Part shown: positions 25,900 through 33,142 of the stretch, piece after piece
How positions within the stretch are numbered: position 1 is the stretch's first letter
Layout of the letters: each line of letters starts with the position of its first letter
Assembly: GCA_016195985.1 (NCBI GenBank)
Contig: JACPYP010000027.1
Location: 1-47,322, forward strand
Origin: Acidobacteriota bacterium
Lineage (GTDB): Bacteria > Acidobacteriota > Holophagae > Holophagales > Holophagaceae
Direction: 5' to 3'
Length of the DNA: 47,322 nt
Translations under genes and position numbers: made by a program
Notes under the pieces: model-generated
The model's input: only the letters and a program-made list of their open reading frames with translations
Database searches by the model: none
Told to the model about the DNA's origin: nothing

Positions 25900-26930
25900 T
25901 TTCCCAGGATTTTCGCCAGGGTCTTCTCCAGGTTGGCGCCGCGCAGCTGCGCGCCGCTGGCGACGATCTTCCCGTCGGGGCCGATGAGCAGGGCCTTGGG
26001 GATGCTCTTCACGCCGAAGGCCTCGGCCAGGGGGCTCTGGAATCCCCCATCGATGAAGGCGTGCTTCCAGGGCATGGGCGTGGCGGCCTGCTGGCGGAAG
26101 GGCGCGATGTGCTCGATCCGGCGGTCGAAGGACAGTGAAAGGAAGTCGAGCCGGGCCGACTGGTGCTTGGCCCAGGCGGCGTGCAGGGCGGGCAGTTCAG
26201 CGCGGCAGTCGGGGCACCAGGTGGCCCAGAAATCGATGAAGAGGTAGCGGCCCTTGAAACTGTCGAGGGTGTACGTGACGTTGGCCTCACCCAGCGCCTT
26301 CACGGTGAAAGCGGGGGCAGGCTTGCCCGGCGCCGTCTTGGCTTCGGCATCCAGGAAGGCCTGGGCGCGCTCGGCCAGGGGAGGGAACTGCGCCTTGATG
26401 TCGGCCATGGCCGCCTGCCAGCCCGCTTCGTCGCCGGCATCCAGGCGGCCCAGGAACTGCTCGAAGAGCAGGGTGCGGCGCAGCCCCGCGTCCGGGTGCT
26501 TGGCCCGGGCTTCCGCGACGTAGGGACCCCAGGTTTGAGGGTCCTTCTCGGCACGCGCGGTCAGCAGCCCCGCGTCGAGGGTCCAGAAGGCAGAGGTGGG
26601 CGGAACCTCGCGAAGGGTCTGCTCCAGTTGTGCGGCGGTCGGGGCGCCCTTGGCGAGCTGAAGGTGGAAGAGGCGGCTCACCAGCAGGGCCTGCCGAACC
26701 TCGGGCCGCTTCTCGGCGGCCAGGCGCGCCTCCAGAGCCGCCAGCTCCTTGACGCAATCGCCCTTGAAGTCCTTCGTGTTGCCTCCGGACTTGACGAAGG
26801 CTGCCCGGGCTTCGGCCACGGACTTGGCCTTGGCGCGGGCGGCATCCACCACGGCCTGGGATGGGGAGACGGGCGCGGGGGCCTGGAATGCGGGGAGGCA
26901 GAGCAGGAGGGTGGGCAGGGCGAGGGGCAT
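25896..26930 (-). CDS. TlpA-type thioredoxin-fold periplasmic protein
   Basis: 344 residues from ATG 26930 (GGAG upstream). Signal peptide (LALPTLLLCLPAFQAP). Residues ~25-200 are an alpha-helical extension without a recognised domain. The C-terminal redoxin domain starts at about 205 (GKPAPAFTV) with WATWCPDC (Cys239/Cys242) and the cis-proline neighbourhood FGVKSIPKALLIGPDG. TlpA/ResA-type proteins reduce disulfides in periplasmic proteins such as apocytochrome c. Encoded on the opposite strand from dsbD, separated by the small NTF2-like gene. The helical N-terminal extension is unusual in length for TlpA. Confidence 0.88.
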   Translation of the reverse strand: MPLALPTLLLCLPAFQAPAPVSPSQAVVDAARAKAKSVAEARAAFVKSGGNTKDFKGDCVKELAALEARLAAEKRPEVRQALLVSRLFHLQLAKGAPTAAQLEQTLREVPPTSAFWTLDAGLLTARAEKDPQTWGPYVAEARAKHPDAGLRRTLLFEQFLGRLDAGDEAGWQAAMADIKAQFPPLAERAQAFLDAEAKTAPGKPAPAFTVKALGEANVTYTLDSFKGRYLFIDFWATWCPDCRAELPALHAAWAKHQSARLDFLSLSFDRRIEHIAPFRQQAATPMPWKHAFIDGGFQSPLAEAFGVKSIPKALLIGPDGKIVASGAQLRGANLEKTLAKILGN

Positions 26931-27006
26931 CGGAGCTCCGAAGGCGGTTCCGCCAAGGCTTGAGGATACCTCAAAAGCCGATGTCAAAATCGCTTTCCTG
27001 GCACCC

Positions 27007-28473
27007 CTAAGCGCGGAGGTCCTGCACCAGGTCCAACCCCGCTTCAGTGCGGCTCAGATACCAGGTCAGGGCCTGGCCATCCACCAGGTGGATGAGGGCC
27101 CGGGGGAAGCGTTTCTGCAGTTCAGCTTGGTGGCGGCGGTTGAAGCGGTAGGGTTCCGTGGGCAGGAGGATCACCTGCGGCGCCAGGCCCTCCAGATCTT
27201 CTTCCGACAGCACGGGATAGCGGTCCGGGCCGATGGGCGTGAGACCGCCCTGGCGCAGCAGGTCGCCCACGTAGGTGTCGGGGCCCGAGCTCATCCAGGG
27301 ATCCTTCCAGATCATGGCGAGGGCCCGGGGGCCCTTGCGGCGGCGCCCCTGGAGGCGGTCTTCCAGCTGGGCGGCGCGGGCTTCGGCCAGCTCCGGCACG
27401 CCCAGGCGTCCGCCGAGCTGGCGCAGGCCCGCGATGCAGTCTTTCACGGTGCGGATCTCCAGGGCCATCCAGGGCAGGCCCAGGGTCGTCAGGGCCTCGG
27501 CCACGGCCTTGGGATTCTCGTCCCTTTCGAGGATCACCAAATCCGGCGCCAGATCGCGGATGCGGTCCAGGTCGGGATCCTTGGTGCCGCCCACCATGGG
27601 CACGCTGTTGCGGATCCAGCGCGGTTCGATGCAGTAGCGGGTGCGGCCCACCAGCCGGGCGCCGAGGCCCCACTGCACCAGCAGCTCCGTCACTGAGGGC
27701 ACCAGGCTGACGATGCGCAGGGGGCCTGCTTCAGGCGGAGCCTGCGTGCTGAAGACCTTGGCGGGAAGCTGCGGGACGGCTGCCGCCCGTTTCACGCCGA
27801 GATGGGGATCCTTCGCCTCTCCCAGCCCCGTGGGGCAAAGATCGAGCAGGGGACACACCGCGCAGTCGGGGCGTCGGGCATCGCACACGCGGCGGCCGTG
27901 GTGGATCAGCTGGTGGTGCAGGTCGATCCAGGATTCCCGCGGGAAGAGGCGGCACAGATCCGCTTCCACCTTCTCGGGAGTGGAGGCCTTGGAGAGGCCC
28001 AGGCGCCGCGCCACGCGGAAGATGTGGGTGTCCACGGGAAGGGCAGGCACGCCGAAGGCGTTGGAGAGCACCACGTTCGCCGTCTTCTGGCCCACGCCCG
28101 GCAAAGCCGTGAGGGCGGCGAGCTCCGAGGGCACCACGCCGCCGTGCCGCGCCATCAGGGCCTGCCCCAGGCCGATGAGGTTTCGGGCCTTGTTGCGGAA
28201 GAAGCCCGTGGACTTGATGAGCCCCTCCAGCTCGGCCAGCGGCGCCTGCGCCAGGCTGGCCGCATCAGGAAAGCGGGCGAACAGGGCCGGCGTCGTGAGG
28301 TTCACCCGCGCATCCGTGCACTGGGCGCTGAGAATGGTGGCCACCACCAGCTGGAAGGGATCCTGGTGGTCCAGGGCGCAGCGGGCGTCGGGATAGGCGG
28401 CGCGCAGCCGAAGCTGGAGGTCGCCCACCTTGGGGCCAGGCTTGGGTCCGGACTTGGGCTTGGCTGGGCTCAT
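27007..28473 (-). CDS. nth: Endonuclease III fused to a BtuF-like metal-receptor domain
   Basis: 488 residues in one open frame from ATG 28473. Residues ~20-215 are a complete endonuclease III: helix-hairpin-helix LPGVGQKTANVVL with catalytic Lys130, VDTHIFRV with Asp148, and the 4Fe-4S ligands Cys197-x6-Cys204-x2-Cys207-x5-Cys213. It excises oxidised pyrimidines from DNA and nicks abasic sites. After a ~35-residue linker, residues ~252-488 form a BtuF-like periplasmic-binding fold without a signal peptide: LRIVSLVPSVTELL, D..RI..L.PDLVILERDENP and SSGPDTYVGDLLRQGG. No stop separates the parts. Only a GTG at Val227 could restart translation, without a visible ribosome site. Whether one or two products form needs protein data. 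Confidence 0.88.
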   Translation of the reverse strand: MSPAKPKSGPKPGPKVGDLQLRLRAAYPDARCALDHQDPFQLVVATILSAQCTDARVNLTTPALFARFPDAASLAQAPLAELEGLIKSTGFFRNKARNLIGLGQALMARHGGVVPSELAALTALPGVGQKTANVVLSNAFGVPALPVDTHIFRVARRLGLSKASTPEKVEADLCRLFPRESWIDLHHQLIHHGRRVCDARRPDCAVCPLLDLCPTGLGEAKDPHLGVKRAAAVPQLPAKVFSTQAPPEAGPLRIVSLVPSVTELLVQWGLGARLVGRTRYCIEPRWIRNSVPMVGGTKDPDLDRIRDLAPDLVILERDENPKAVAEALTTLGLPWMALEIRTVKDCIAGLRQLGGRLGVPELAEARAAQLEDRLQGRRRKGPRALAMIWKDPWMSSGPDTYVGDLLRQGGLTPIGPDRYPVLSEEDLEGLAPQVILLPTEPYRFNRRHQAELQKRFPRALIHLVDGQALTWYLSRTEAGLDLVQDLRA

Positions 28474-28521
28474 GGAATCAGCATAAGAGCGCGGCCCGCC
28501 GATGAGGGGGCCAGGATTCGA

Positions 28522-28527
28522 TAGACT
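28522..28527 (+). promoter_or_regulatory. Candidate -10 box TAGACT for folD-like gene
   Basis: TAGACT ends 18 bases before ATG 28546, in the 72-base divergent gap with the nth fusion gene. Third occurrence of the hexamer at a divergent start. No -35 box recognised. Confidence 0.3.
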
Positions 28528-28545
28528 ACGGAATTGAGGTGATTC

Positions 28546-29406
28546 ATGCTCACGACGCTGTCCGGGAAGCTCGACTGCCAGGAAACCGCCCGCCACTACC
28601 TGGATCTGGTGCGCACCAACATCAAGAAACTGGGTTTCGCGCCGGGCCTGGGCGTCATCCTCGGCAGCGAAGATGCAGGCAGCGTCACCTACCAGCGCTG
28701 GCTCATGAAGGATTGCGAGGATGTCGGCATCAACGCGGCGGATCTCCGCGTGGAAAACGGCATGCAGATGGTGAAGCTGGTGGCGCGGCTCAACCAGGAT
28801 GAGAAGACCCACGGCGTGTTCATCTTCTATCCCCTGCGCTACGCCGAGATCAAGGATGACGAGGTCATGGACCTGGTGGATCCGGGCAAGGACATCGAAG
28901 GTCTCCACGCCATCAACATCGGCTTCTTGAACAAGTACCGGAAGCGCATGGATGACGGCACCCAGCACCGCTGCATGACGCCGTGCACGGCGCGGGCCAT
29001 CGTGAAGACGCTGAAACGGGGCTTCGGCGAGGCCTGGCTGGCGGGCAAGACCGTGCTGGTGATCAACGACAGCCTGCGCATCGGCCGCCCTCTCACGGCC
29101 ATGGTGGCCAACCTCAAGGCCACGCCCATCCTCTGCCACGCCGCCACCAACAAGGAACACCTGGAGGGCTTCATCCGCATGGCCGACGTCATCGTCAGCG
29201 CCGTGCCTGCGCCGGGTTACCAGATCAACACGGGCTGGATCAAGAGCGGCGCCCTCTGCTTCGATCTCAGCGGCGACGGCAACTTCGACTACGAAGCGCT
29301 CGACGCCCGCGGCATCCCCTACACCGACACCACCAAGAACAGCGTGGGCAAGGTCACCCGGGCCATGGCCCTGCTGAACCTCACCTATGCGGCGGGGCTG
29401 GGCTGA
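28546..29406 (+). CDS. folD: Divergent FolD-like methylene-THF dehydrogenase/cyclohydrolase
   Basis: 286 residues, the usual FolD length. FolD interconverts 5,10-methylene-, methenyl- and 10-formyl-tetrahydrofolate. The fold is recognisable: PGLGVILGSEDAGSVTY, MTPCTARAIV, the NADP loop NDSLRIGRP (family GRS..VGRP) and VGKVTRAMALLN. But the conserved Tyr-x3-Lys reads Tyr49-QRW-Leu53, so the cyclohydrolase Lys is missing, and the QLPLP motif is FYPLR. In studied FolD enzymes that Lys is needed for cyclohydrolase activity while dehydrogenase activity tolerates its change. It may therefore be a dehydrogenase-only enzyme. GAGGTGA ribosome site. Confidence 0.82.
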   Translation: MLTTLSGKLDCQETARHYLDLVRTNIKKLGFAPGLGVILGSEDAGSVTYQRWLMKDCEDVGINAADLRVENGMQMVKLVARLNQDEKTHGVFIFYPLRYAEIKDDEVMDLVDPGKDIEGLHAINIGFLNKYRKRMDDGTQHRCMTPCTARAIVKTLKRGFGEAWLAGKTVLVINDSLRIGRPLTAMVANLKATPILCHAATNKEHLEGFIRMADVIVSAVPAPGYQINTGWIKSGALCFDLSGDGNFDYEALDARGIPYTDTTKNSVGKVTRAMALLNLTYAAGLG

Positions 29407-29593
29407 TACCAGGTTGCGTTCAATCCAATCGAAAAAAGGTCTTTCACCACCAAGACACCAAGGCACCAAGTTTCTTTTTGTCTCGTGTATCGCCGCAGGC
29501 GATACCGAGAAGAACTGCATAAACAGTGGCGCTGGTTTTCCTTGGTGTCTTGACGTCTTGGTGGTGTTCCTTGTCTTTTGTATTCAAATCCGT
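29405..29593 (+). repeat. Dispersed hairpin repeat, copy A
   Basis: Begins at the folD stop codon with TGATACCAGGTTGCGTTC. Outer arms CACCACCAAGAC... (29445-29470) and CTTGGTGTC...GGTGGTG (29541-29566) are inversely complementary. Inside is a second hairpin, TATCGCC (29488-29494) with GGCGATA (29498-29504), extending outward with a one-base bulge. Closely similar to copy B (39421-39593, opposite strand) and copy C (46675-46806). Lies between convergent genes. Confidence 0.88.
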
Positions 29594-29597
29594 CTCA

Positions 29598-29613
29598 GCG
29601 CCGGCGCCGGCGC
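29598..29613. other. 16-bp perfect GC palindrome
   Basis: GCGCCGGCGCCGGCGC is its own reverse complement and is made of GCCGGC units. It directly follows the right end of repeat copy A. No T-run follows. Possible structural block or repeat boundary; function unknown. Confidence 0.5.
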
Positions 29614-29679
29614 CGCGGCGGATCAGCTCAGACAGCAGCGCGGTACCGCCGCCTGCTCGCGTCATTCATGGTTCGGGCG

Positions 29680-30129
29680 TCAGAACCTCGCTGTGAGCGC
29701 CAGCCCGAGATTGCTGCGGCGCCGGGGGGTCAGGCCGCTGGCGAAGGGCTTTTCCAGATGCTCGCCTTCGACGCTGATGGCCCAGTTGGGGTGGAACATC
29801 CAGCCCACGCGGAGCCGGGGGCCGATGTAGGCGCCGTCGCCCGAGGGCACTTCCGCGACTGCGCCGAAGGCCAGGAAGGTAGCGTGGACGTTGGCGTTGG
29901 CGTCGGCGATGAAGCGGAAAGCGTTGCTTCCGTCATCCCAATGGCGCAGACCCAACCCCACGCCGATGTGGATGCGTGAAAGGTCGCCGGGGTTCTTCAG
30001 CTCGATTTCGGTGACCGGCGTGGTGAATTCAGCGGCAGTGGCCTTGGGCTGACGGATCACCGAAACGATGGCCGACTGGGCGGAAAGGGGCAGGGAGGCG
30101 AGAAGGAGCAGGGGCAGGAAGCGTCGCAT
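29680..30129 (-). CDS. Small outer-membrane beta-barrel-type protein
   Basis: 149 residues from ATG 30129. A clear signal peptide (MRRFLPLLLLASLPLSAQS) is followed by alternating hydrophobic strands: IHIGVGLGLRHW, HATFLAFGAVAEVP, AYIGPRLRVGWMFHPNWAISVEGEHLEKPF and a C-terminal LGLALTARF. The terminal Phe and aromatic ends suit a barrel inserted by the BAM machinery. Too short for a full 8-strand OmpA/OmpW barrel with loops, so it may be a truncated or minimal barrel. Third gene after kdsA and the GNAT gene on the same strand (32-base gap). Confidence 0.65.
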   Translation of the reverse strand: MRRFLPLLLLASLPLSAQSAIVSVIRQPKATAAEFTTPVTEIELKNPGDLSRIHIGVGLGLRHWDDGSNAFRFIADANANVHATFLAFGAVAEVPSGDGAYIGPRLRVGWMFHPNWAISVEGEHLEKPFASGLTPRRRSNLGLALTARF

Positions 30130-30161
30130 GGCCTGGTCTACTTCTGGCTGGTGGCGGTGGT

Positions 30162-30710
30162 TTAGCGGGCGCCCCACTCCGCGGCAAGCAGGCCATAGAC
30201 CGCGTGGTCCACGAAGCGGTCGCCCAGGCGCTCGGCCTGCCGCAGAGTGCCTTCGTGCCGGAAGCCCAGGCGCTGGGGGATGGCGCGGCTTCGCCGGTTG
30301 CGGGTCCCGGCGCGGATCTCGATGCGGTTGAGTTTCAGGCTGCGGAAACCGTGGCGGAGCAGGGCCGATACGGAGGCGGTCATGAGGCCGTGGCCCTCCA
30401 CTTCCCGGGCCAGCCAGTAGCCGATGGCGGCACTGCGGTTGGCAGGATCGATCCAGACGAAACCGGCGATGCCCACCAGCCGCTCCTCCCACCAGAGGCC
30501 GAAGGATTGGGCGGAGCCCAGCCGAGCCTGGACCCGAACGCGAAGGATGAAGGCCCGGGAATCGAGCACGCTGCGGTTGGCGTCGGGCCAGGGCAGCCAG
30601 CGCCGCAGCCGGTCGCGGTTGGCCTCCACCAGGGCGAAGAGGGCCCGGGCATCGCGCAGGTTGAGCGGACGCAGTTCCAGGCCGCGGCCAGCCTTGAGGA
30701 CTTCGGCCAT
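30162..30710 (-). CDS. GNAT acetyltransferase (RimJ/RimL type)
   Basis: 182 residues from ATG 30710 with a strong AGGAGG 4 bases upstream. ELRPLNLRDARALFALVEANRDRLRRWLPW is the typical RimJ/RimL opening. The later AAIGYWLAREVEGHGLMTASVSALLRHGF covers the acetyl-CoA binding beta-4/alpha-3 region, though the usual Q/RxxGxG/A loop reads EVEGHG. The end segment IPQRLGFRHEGTLRQAE is also characteristic. Members acetylate N-termini of ribosomal proteins or small amines; the substrate cannot be told. It starts 8 bases after the kdsA stop, so it is co-transcribed with kdsA. Confidence 0.9.
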   Translation of the reverse strand: MAEVLKAGRGLELRPLNLRDARALFALVEANRDRLRRWLPWPDANRSVLDSRAFILRVRVQARLGSAQSFGLWWEERLVGIAGFVWIDPANRSAAIGYWLAREVEGHGLMTASVSALLRHGFRSLKLNRIEIRAGTRNRRSRAIPQRLGFRHEGTLRQAERLGDRFVDHAVYGLLAAEWGAR

Positions 30711-30718
30711 GGCGCCTC

Positions 30719-31549
30719 CTACTTGCCCGCGGCGTCCTGCAGCGCCGCGGCGCGGCCCGCGCGCCAGAGCGCCAGCAGTTGGTCGAGCAGGTCGCCGAAG
30801 GCCTCGAGGCGCATGGCGTTGGGCCCGTCGCTGTGGGCCTTCTCGGGGCACTCGTGAACCTCGAAGAAGAAACCATCCACCGAGGTGGCGGCGGCCCGGG
30901 CCAGGGTGGGGATCATCTCCCGGGCGCCGCCCGTGGCATTGCCGAGGGCGCCGGGCTTCTGAACGCTGTGGGTGGCGTCGAAGATCACCGGGCAACCGGT
31001 CTTCCGCAGGTGGGGAAAGCTTTGGAAATCCACCACCAGGTTGCCGTAGCCGAAGCTGGATCCGCGTTCGGTGACCCACACGGGACCGTGGCCCGGGATC
31101 GACTGGAGCTTTTCCACGCCATGTTTGAGGTCCCAGGGCGCCAGAAACTGGCCCTTCTTCAGGTTCACGGTGCGGCCCGTGCTGGCGGCGGCGATGAGCA
31201 GATCCGTCTGCCGGCAGAGGAAGGCCGGAATCTGGAGCACGTCCACGGCTTCGGCGGCGGGCGCGCACTGGTCGCTCTCGTGGACGTCCGTGAGCACGGG
31301 CACCCCGTAGCGGCTCCGCACTTCGGCGAGGATGTCGAGTCCGCTGGTCATGCCCGGCCCGCGATGGCTGCCGCCGCTGGTGCGATTGGCCTTGTCGAAA
31401 CTGGATTTGTAGATGAAGGGGATGCCCCGGGCTTCGGCCAGATCGCGCAGGCTCGAAGCCATGAAGTGCGCGTGCTCCCGGCTCTCGATGACGCAGGGCC
31501 CGGCGATGAGGAAGAAACTCTGATCGGTGTAGGGGCGGGCGAAATCCAT
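30719..31549 (-). CDS. kdsA: 3-deoxy-8-phosphooctulonate synthase
   Basis: 276 residues from ATG 31549 (GAGGTAGCC upstream). It condenses arabinose 5-phosphate with phosphoenolpyruvate to Kdo 8-phosphate for lipopolysaccharide. Key motifs: IAGPCVIES, YKSSFDKANRTS, TDVHE, CRQTDLL, KKGQFLAPWD and FDATHSVQKPG. Cys19 in GPCVIE is the metal ligand that marks the metal-dependent class (as in Aquifex), in contrast to Asn in the E. coli type. A longer in-frame start exists but lacks a ribosome site. The downstream GNAT and barrel genes share the operon. Confidence 0.96.
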   Translation of the reverse strand: MDFARPYTDQSFFLIAGPCVIESREHAHFMASSLRDLAEARGIPFIYKSSFDKANRTSGGSHRGPGMTSGLDILAEVRSRYGVPVLTDVHESDQCAPAAEAVDVLQIPAFLCRQTDLLIAAASTGRTVNLKKGQFLAPWDLKHGVEKLQSIPGHGPVWVTERGSSFGYGNLVVDFQSFPHLRKTGCPVIFDATHSVQKPGALGNATGGAREMIPTLARAAATSVDGFFFEVHECPEKAHSDGPNAMRLEAFGDLLDQLLALWRAGRAAALQDAAGK

Positions 31550-31624
31550 GGCTACCTCGGTCACAAGTTTAACCTCCACCGGGGCCCATTGACGGGTTGT
31601 CATCGGTGTTCCCGGTTCCGCTGT

Positions 31625-31630
31625 CATAAT
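31625..31630 (+). promoter_or_regulatory. Candidate -10 box CATAAT for Lrp-type regulator gene
   Basis: CATAAT lies about 40 bases upstream of the ATG at 31670 in the 120-base divergent gap with kdsA, leaving a short leader. A TTGTCA at 31597-31602 is 22 bases upstream, too far for an ideal spacer. A GGGGATTCCCC palindrome follows at 31638-31648. Promoter assignment is tentative. Confidence 0.35.
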
Positions 31631-31669
31631 GTGTAAAGGGGATTCCCCGCCTTTTGCCTGGAGCCGCTC

Positions 31670-32173
31670 ATGGCGAAGCTGCTGATGGAAGATGACCTCA
31701 ACCGGCGGTTGGTGGCCCTGCTCCAGCAGGAGGGCCGCATGAGCCATGCGGAGCTGGCCGAGCGCCTGGGCGTGAGCCGTCCGACCATCATCGACCGGGT
31801 GAAGCGCCTGGAGGCCGATGGCGTCCTGGGCGGCTACGCGGCGCGGGTGACCCCCGCCTCCGTGAACAAGCCCACAGTGGCCTTCGTGGCGGTGCGATAC
31901 AAGGATAACAACGAAGGCATCGAGCAGCGCTTCATCAAGGCCCTGGAGGAGGAGCCCGACATCCTCGAAGCGCACACCATCGCGGGCGAGGATGCCCTGC
32001 TGTTGAAGATCGTGGCCGACACGCCTGCGGGCATCGCCGAGCGCCTGCGCCGCATCCGCGTGCTGGGCCCCATGGTCACCACGCGCACCACCATGGTGCT
32101 GGAGACGCACTGGGAGAAGGCGGGCCCGAGCCCCTTCCCCATCGAAAACGGGATCAAGAAGGCCAAGAAATGA
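31670..32173 (+). CDS. Lrp/AsnC-family transcriptional regulator
   Basis: 167 residues. An N-terminal winged helix-turn-helix (MSHAELAERLGVSRPTIIDRVKRLEADGVLGGY) is followed by the ligand-binding RAM domain (TVAFVAVRYKD...ILEAHTIAGEDALLLKIVADTP). Lrp-type proteins sense amino acids as octamers. The likely target is unknown, but the EamA transporter starts 10 bases downstream on the same strand, so it may control that gene. A CATAAT box at 31625-31630 could be the -10 element. GGAG ribosome site 8 bases before ATG. Divergent from kdsA. Confidence 0.93.
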   Translation: MAKLLMEDDLNRRLVALLQQEGRMSHAELAERLGVSRPTIIDRVKRLEADGVLGGYAARVTPASVNKPTVAFVAVRYKDNNEGIEQRFIKALEEEPDILEAHTIAGEDALLLKIVADTPAGIAERLRRIRVLGPMVTTRTTMVLETHWEKAGPSPFPIENGIKKAKK

Positions 32174-32183
32174 GCGGGGCCTG

Positions 32184-33044
32184 ATGTTCGCCTGGCTGGC
32201 CTATGTGACGGTGGCGGTCGTGTGGGGTTCCACCTACTTCGCCATCGCCCTGGGACTCGAATCCTTCACGCCCTACGGCATGGTGGCCAGCCGGTTCACG
32301 GCGGCGGCCATCCTGGCGCTCGGGGCCGGGCGCCTGCGCCGGGAACCCTGGCCCTCGCTCCGGGAGGCGGGCCACCTGATGGTGGTGGGCGCGCTCCTGC
32401 TGGGCGGCTCCAACGCCCTGGTGAGCTACGCGGAGCTGCATGTTTCCACGGGTCTGGTGGCGGTGATGGCCGCGCTGGTGCCGCTCTGGCTCGCGGTGTT
32501 CACCATGGCCAACGAGCCCCTGGGTCCCAAGGGCTGGGCAGGCATCGCCCTGGGCATCGCCGGGGTGGCGGTGCTCGTATGGCCCGCCGGAGGCATGCGC
32601 CTCCATCCGGGCGGCCTGGCGGCCATGGTGGCCGCGCCGCTCATCTGGTCCTGGGGCACGCTCCACGGCAAGCGCTTCGTCCATGGCGGCGGGCTGCTGA
32701 CCAACGTGGGCATCCAGATGGCCACGGCGGCGGTCATCGGCCTCCTGGTGGCGCCGCTCACGGGCGGGTTCCTGCGGGGCGCCCTCACCCACAAAGCGGT
32801 CTATGCCGTGGGCTACCTGGCCCTCTTCGGTTCCATGCTGGCGTTCTCCGCCTACATCTACCTCGCCAAGGCCTGGCCTCCGGCGAAGATGGGCACCTAC
32901 GCCTACCTCAATCCCGTGGTGGCGGTGCTGCTGGGGAGCCTTGTCCTGAAGGAGCCCTTCGGCCTGCGGGAAGCCCTGGGCATGGCCGTGATCCTGGCCG
33001 CCGTGGCCCTGGTTCAGATGAGGCCCGCTTCGGCCAAGGCCTGA
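32184..33044 (+). CDS. EamA/DMT-superfamily transporter (RhaT/YedA-like)
   Basis: 286 residues and about ten hydrophobic helices in two EamA repeats. VWGSTYFAIALGLESFTPYGMVASRFTAAA is the hallmark opening of YedA/DMT exporters, and AYIYLAKAWPPAKMGTYAYLNPVVAVLLG the matching segment in the second half. These export small metabolites or amino acids by exchange; substrate unknown. Placed directly after the Lrp-type regulator, a common arrangement for amino acid exporters. Confidence 0.92.
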   Translation: MFAWLAYVTVAVVWGSTYFAIALGLESFTPYGMVASRFTAAAILALGAGRLRREPWPSLREAGHLMVVGALLLGGSNALVSYAELHVSTGLVAVMAALVPLWLAVFTMANEPLGPKGWAGIALGIAGVAVLVWPAGGMRLHPGGLAAMVAAPLIWSWGTLHGKRFVHGGGLLTNVGIQMATAAVIGLLVAPLTGGFLRGALTHKAVYAVGYLALFGSMLAFSAYIYLAKAWPPAKMGTYAYLNPVVAVLLGSLVLKEPFGLREALGMAVILAAVALVQMRPASAKA

Positions 33045-33142
33045 TTTCTGGCCGGCTCCTCGGAGCTTTGCCTTTGGCAATCTCCCCTGGCCGCGGACTG
33101 CGTGGTGCCGACCCTCGCCGCGGAACGGAGCGCGGCGGCCGG

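Noticed and set aside
28474-29520. Upstream extension of the nth fusion frame to 29520
   Set aside because: The extra 349 codons lie antisense to the folD gene and have no homology; ATG 28473 fits the Nth start.
29445-29566. CRISPR-like CACCAAGACACCAAG direct repeats
   Set aside because: Short units in inverted arms of a hairpin element with no spacer regularity and no cas genes.
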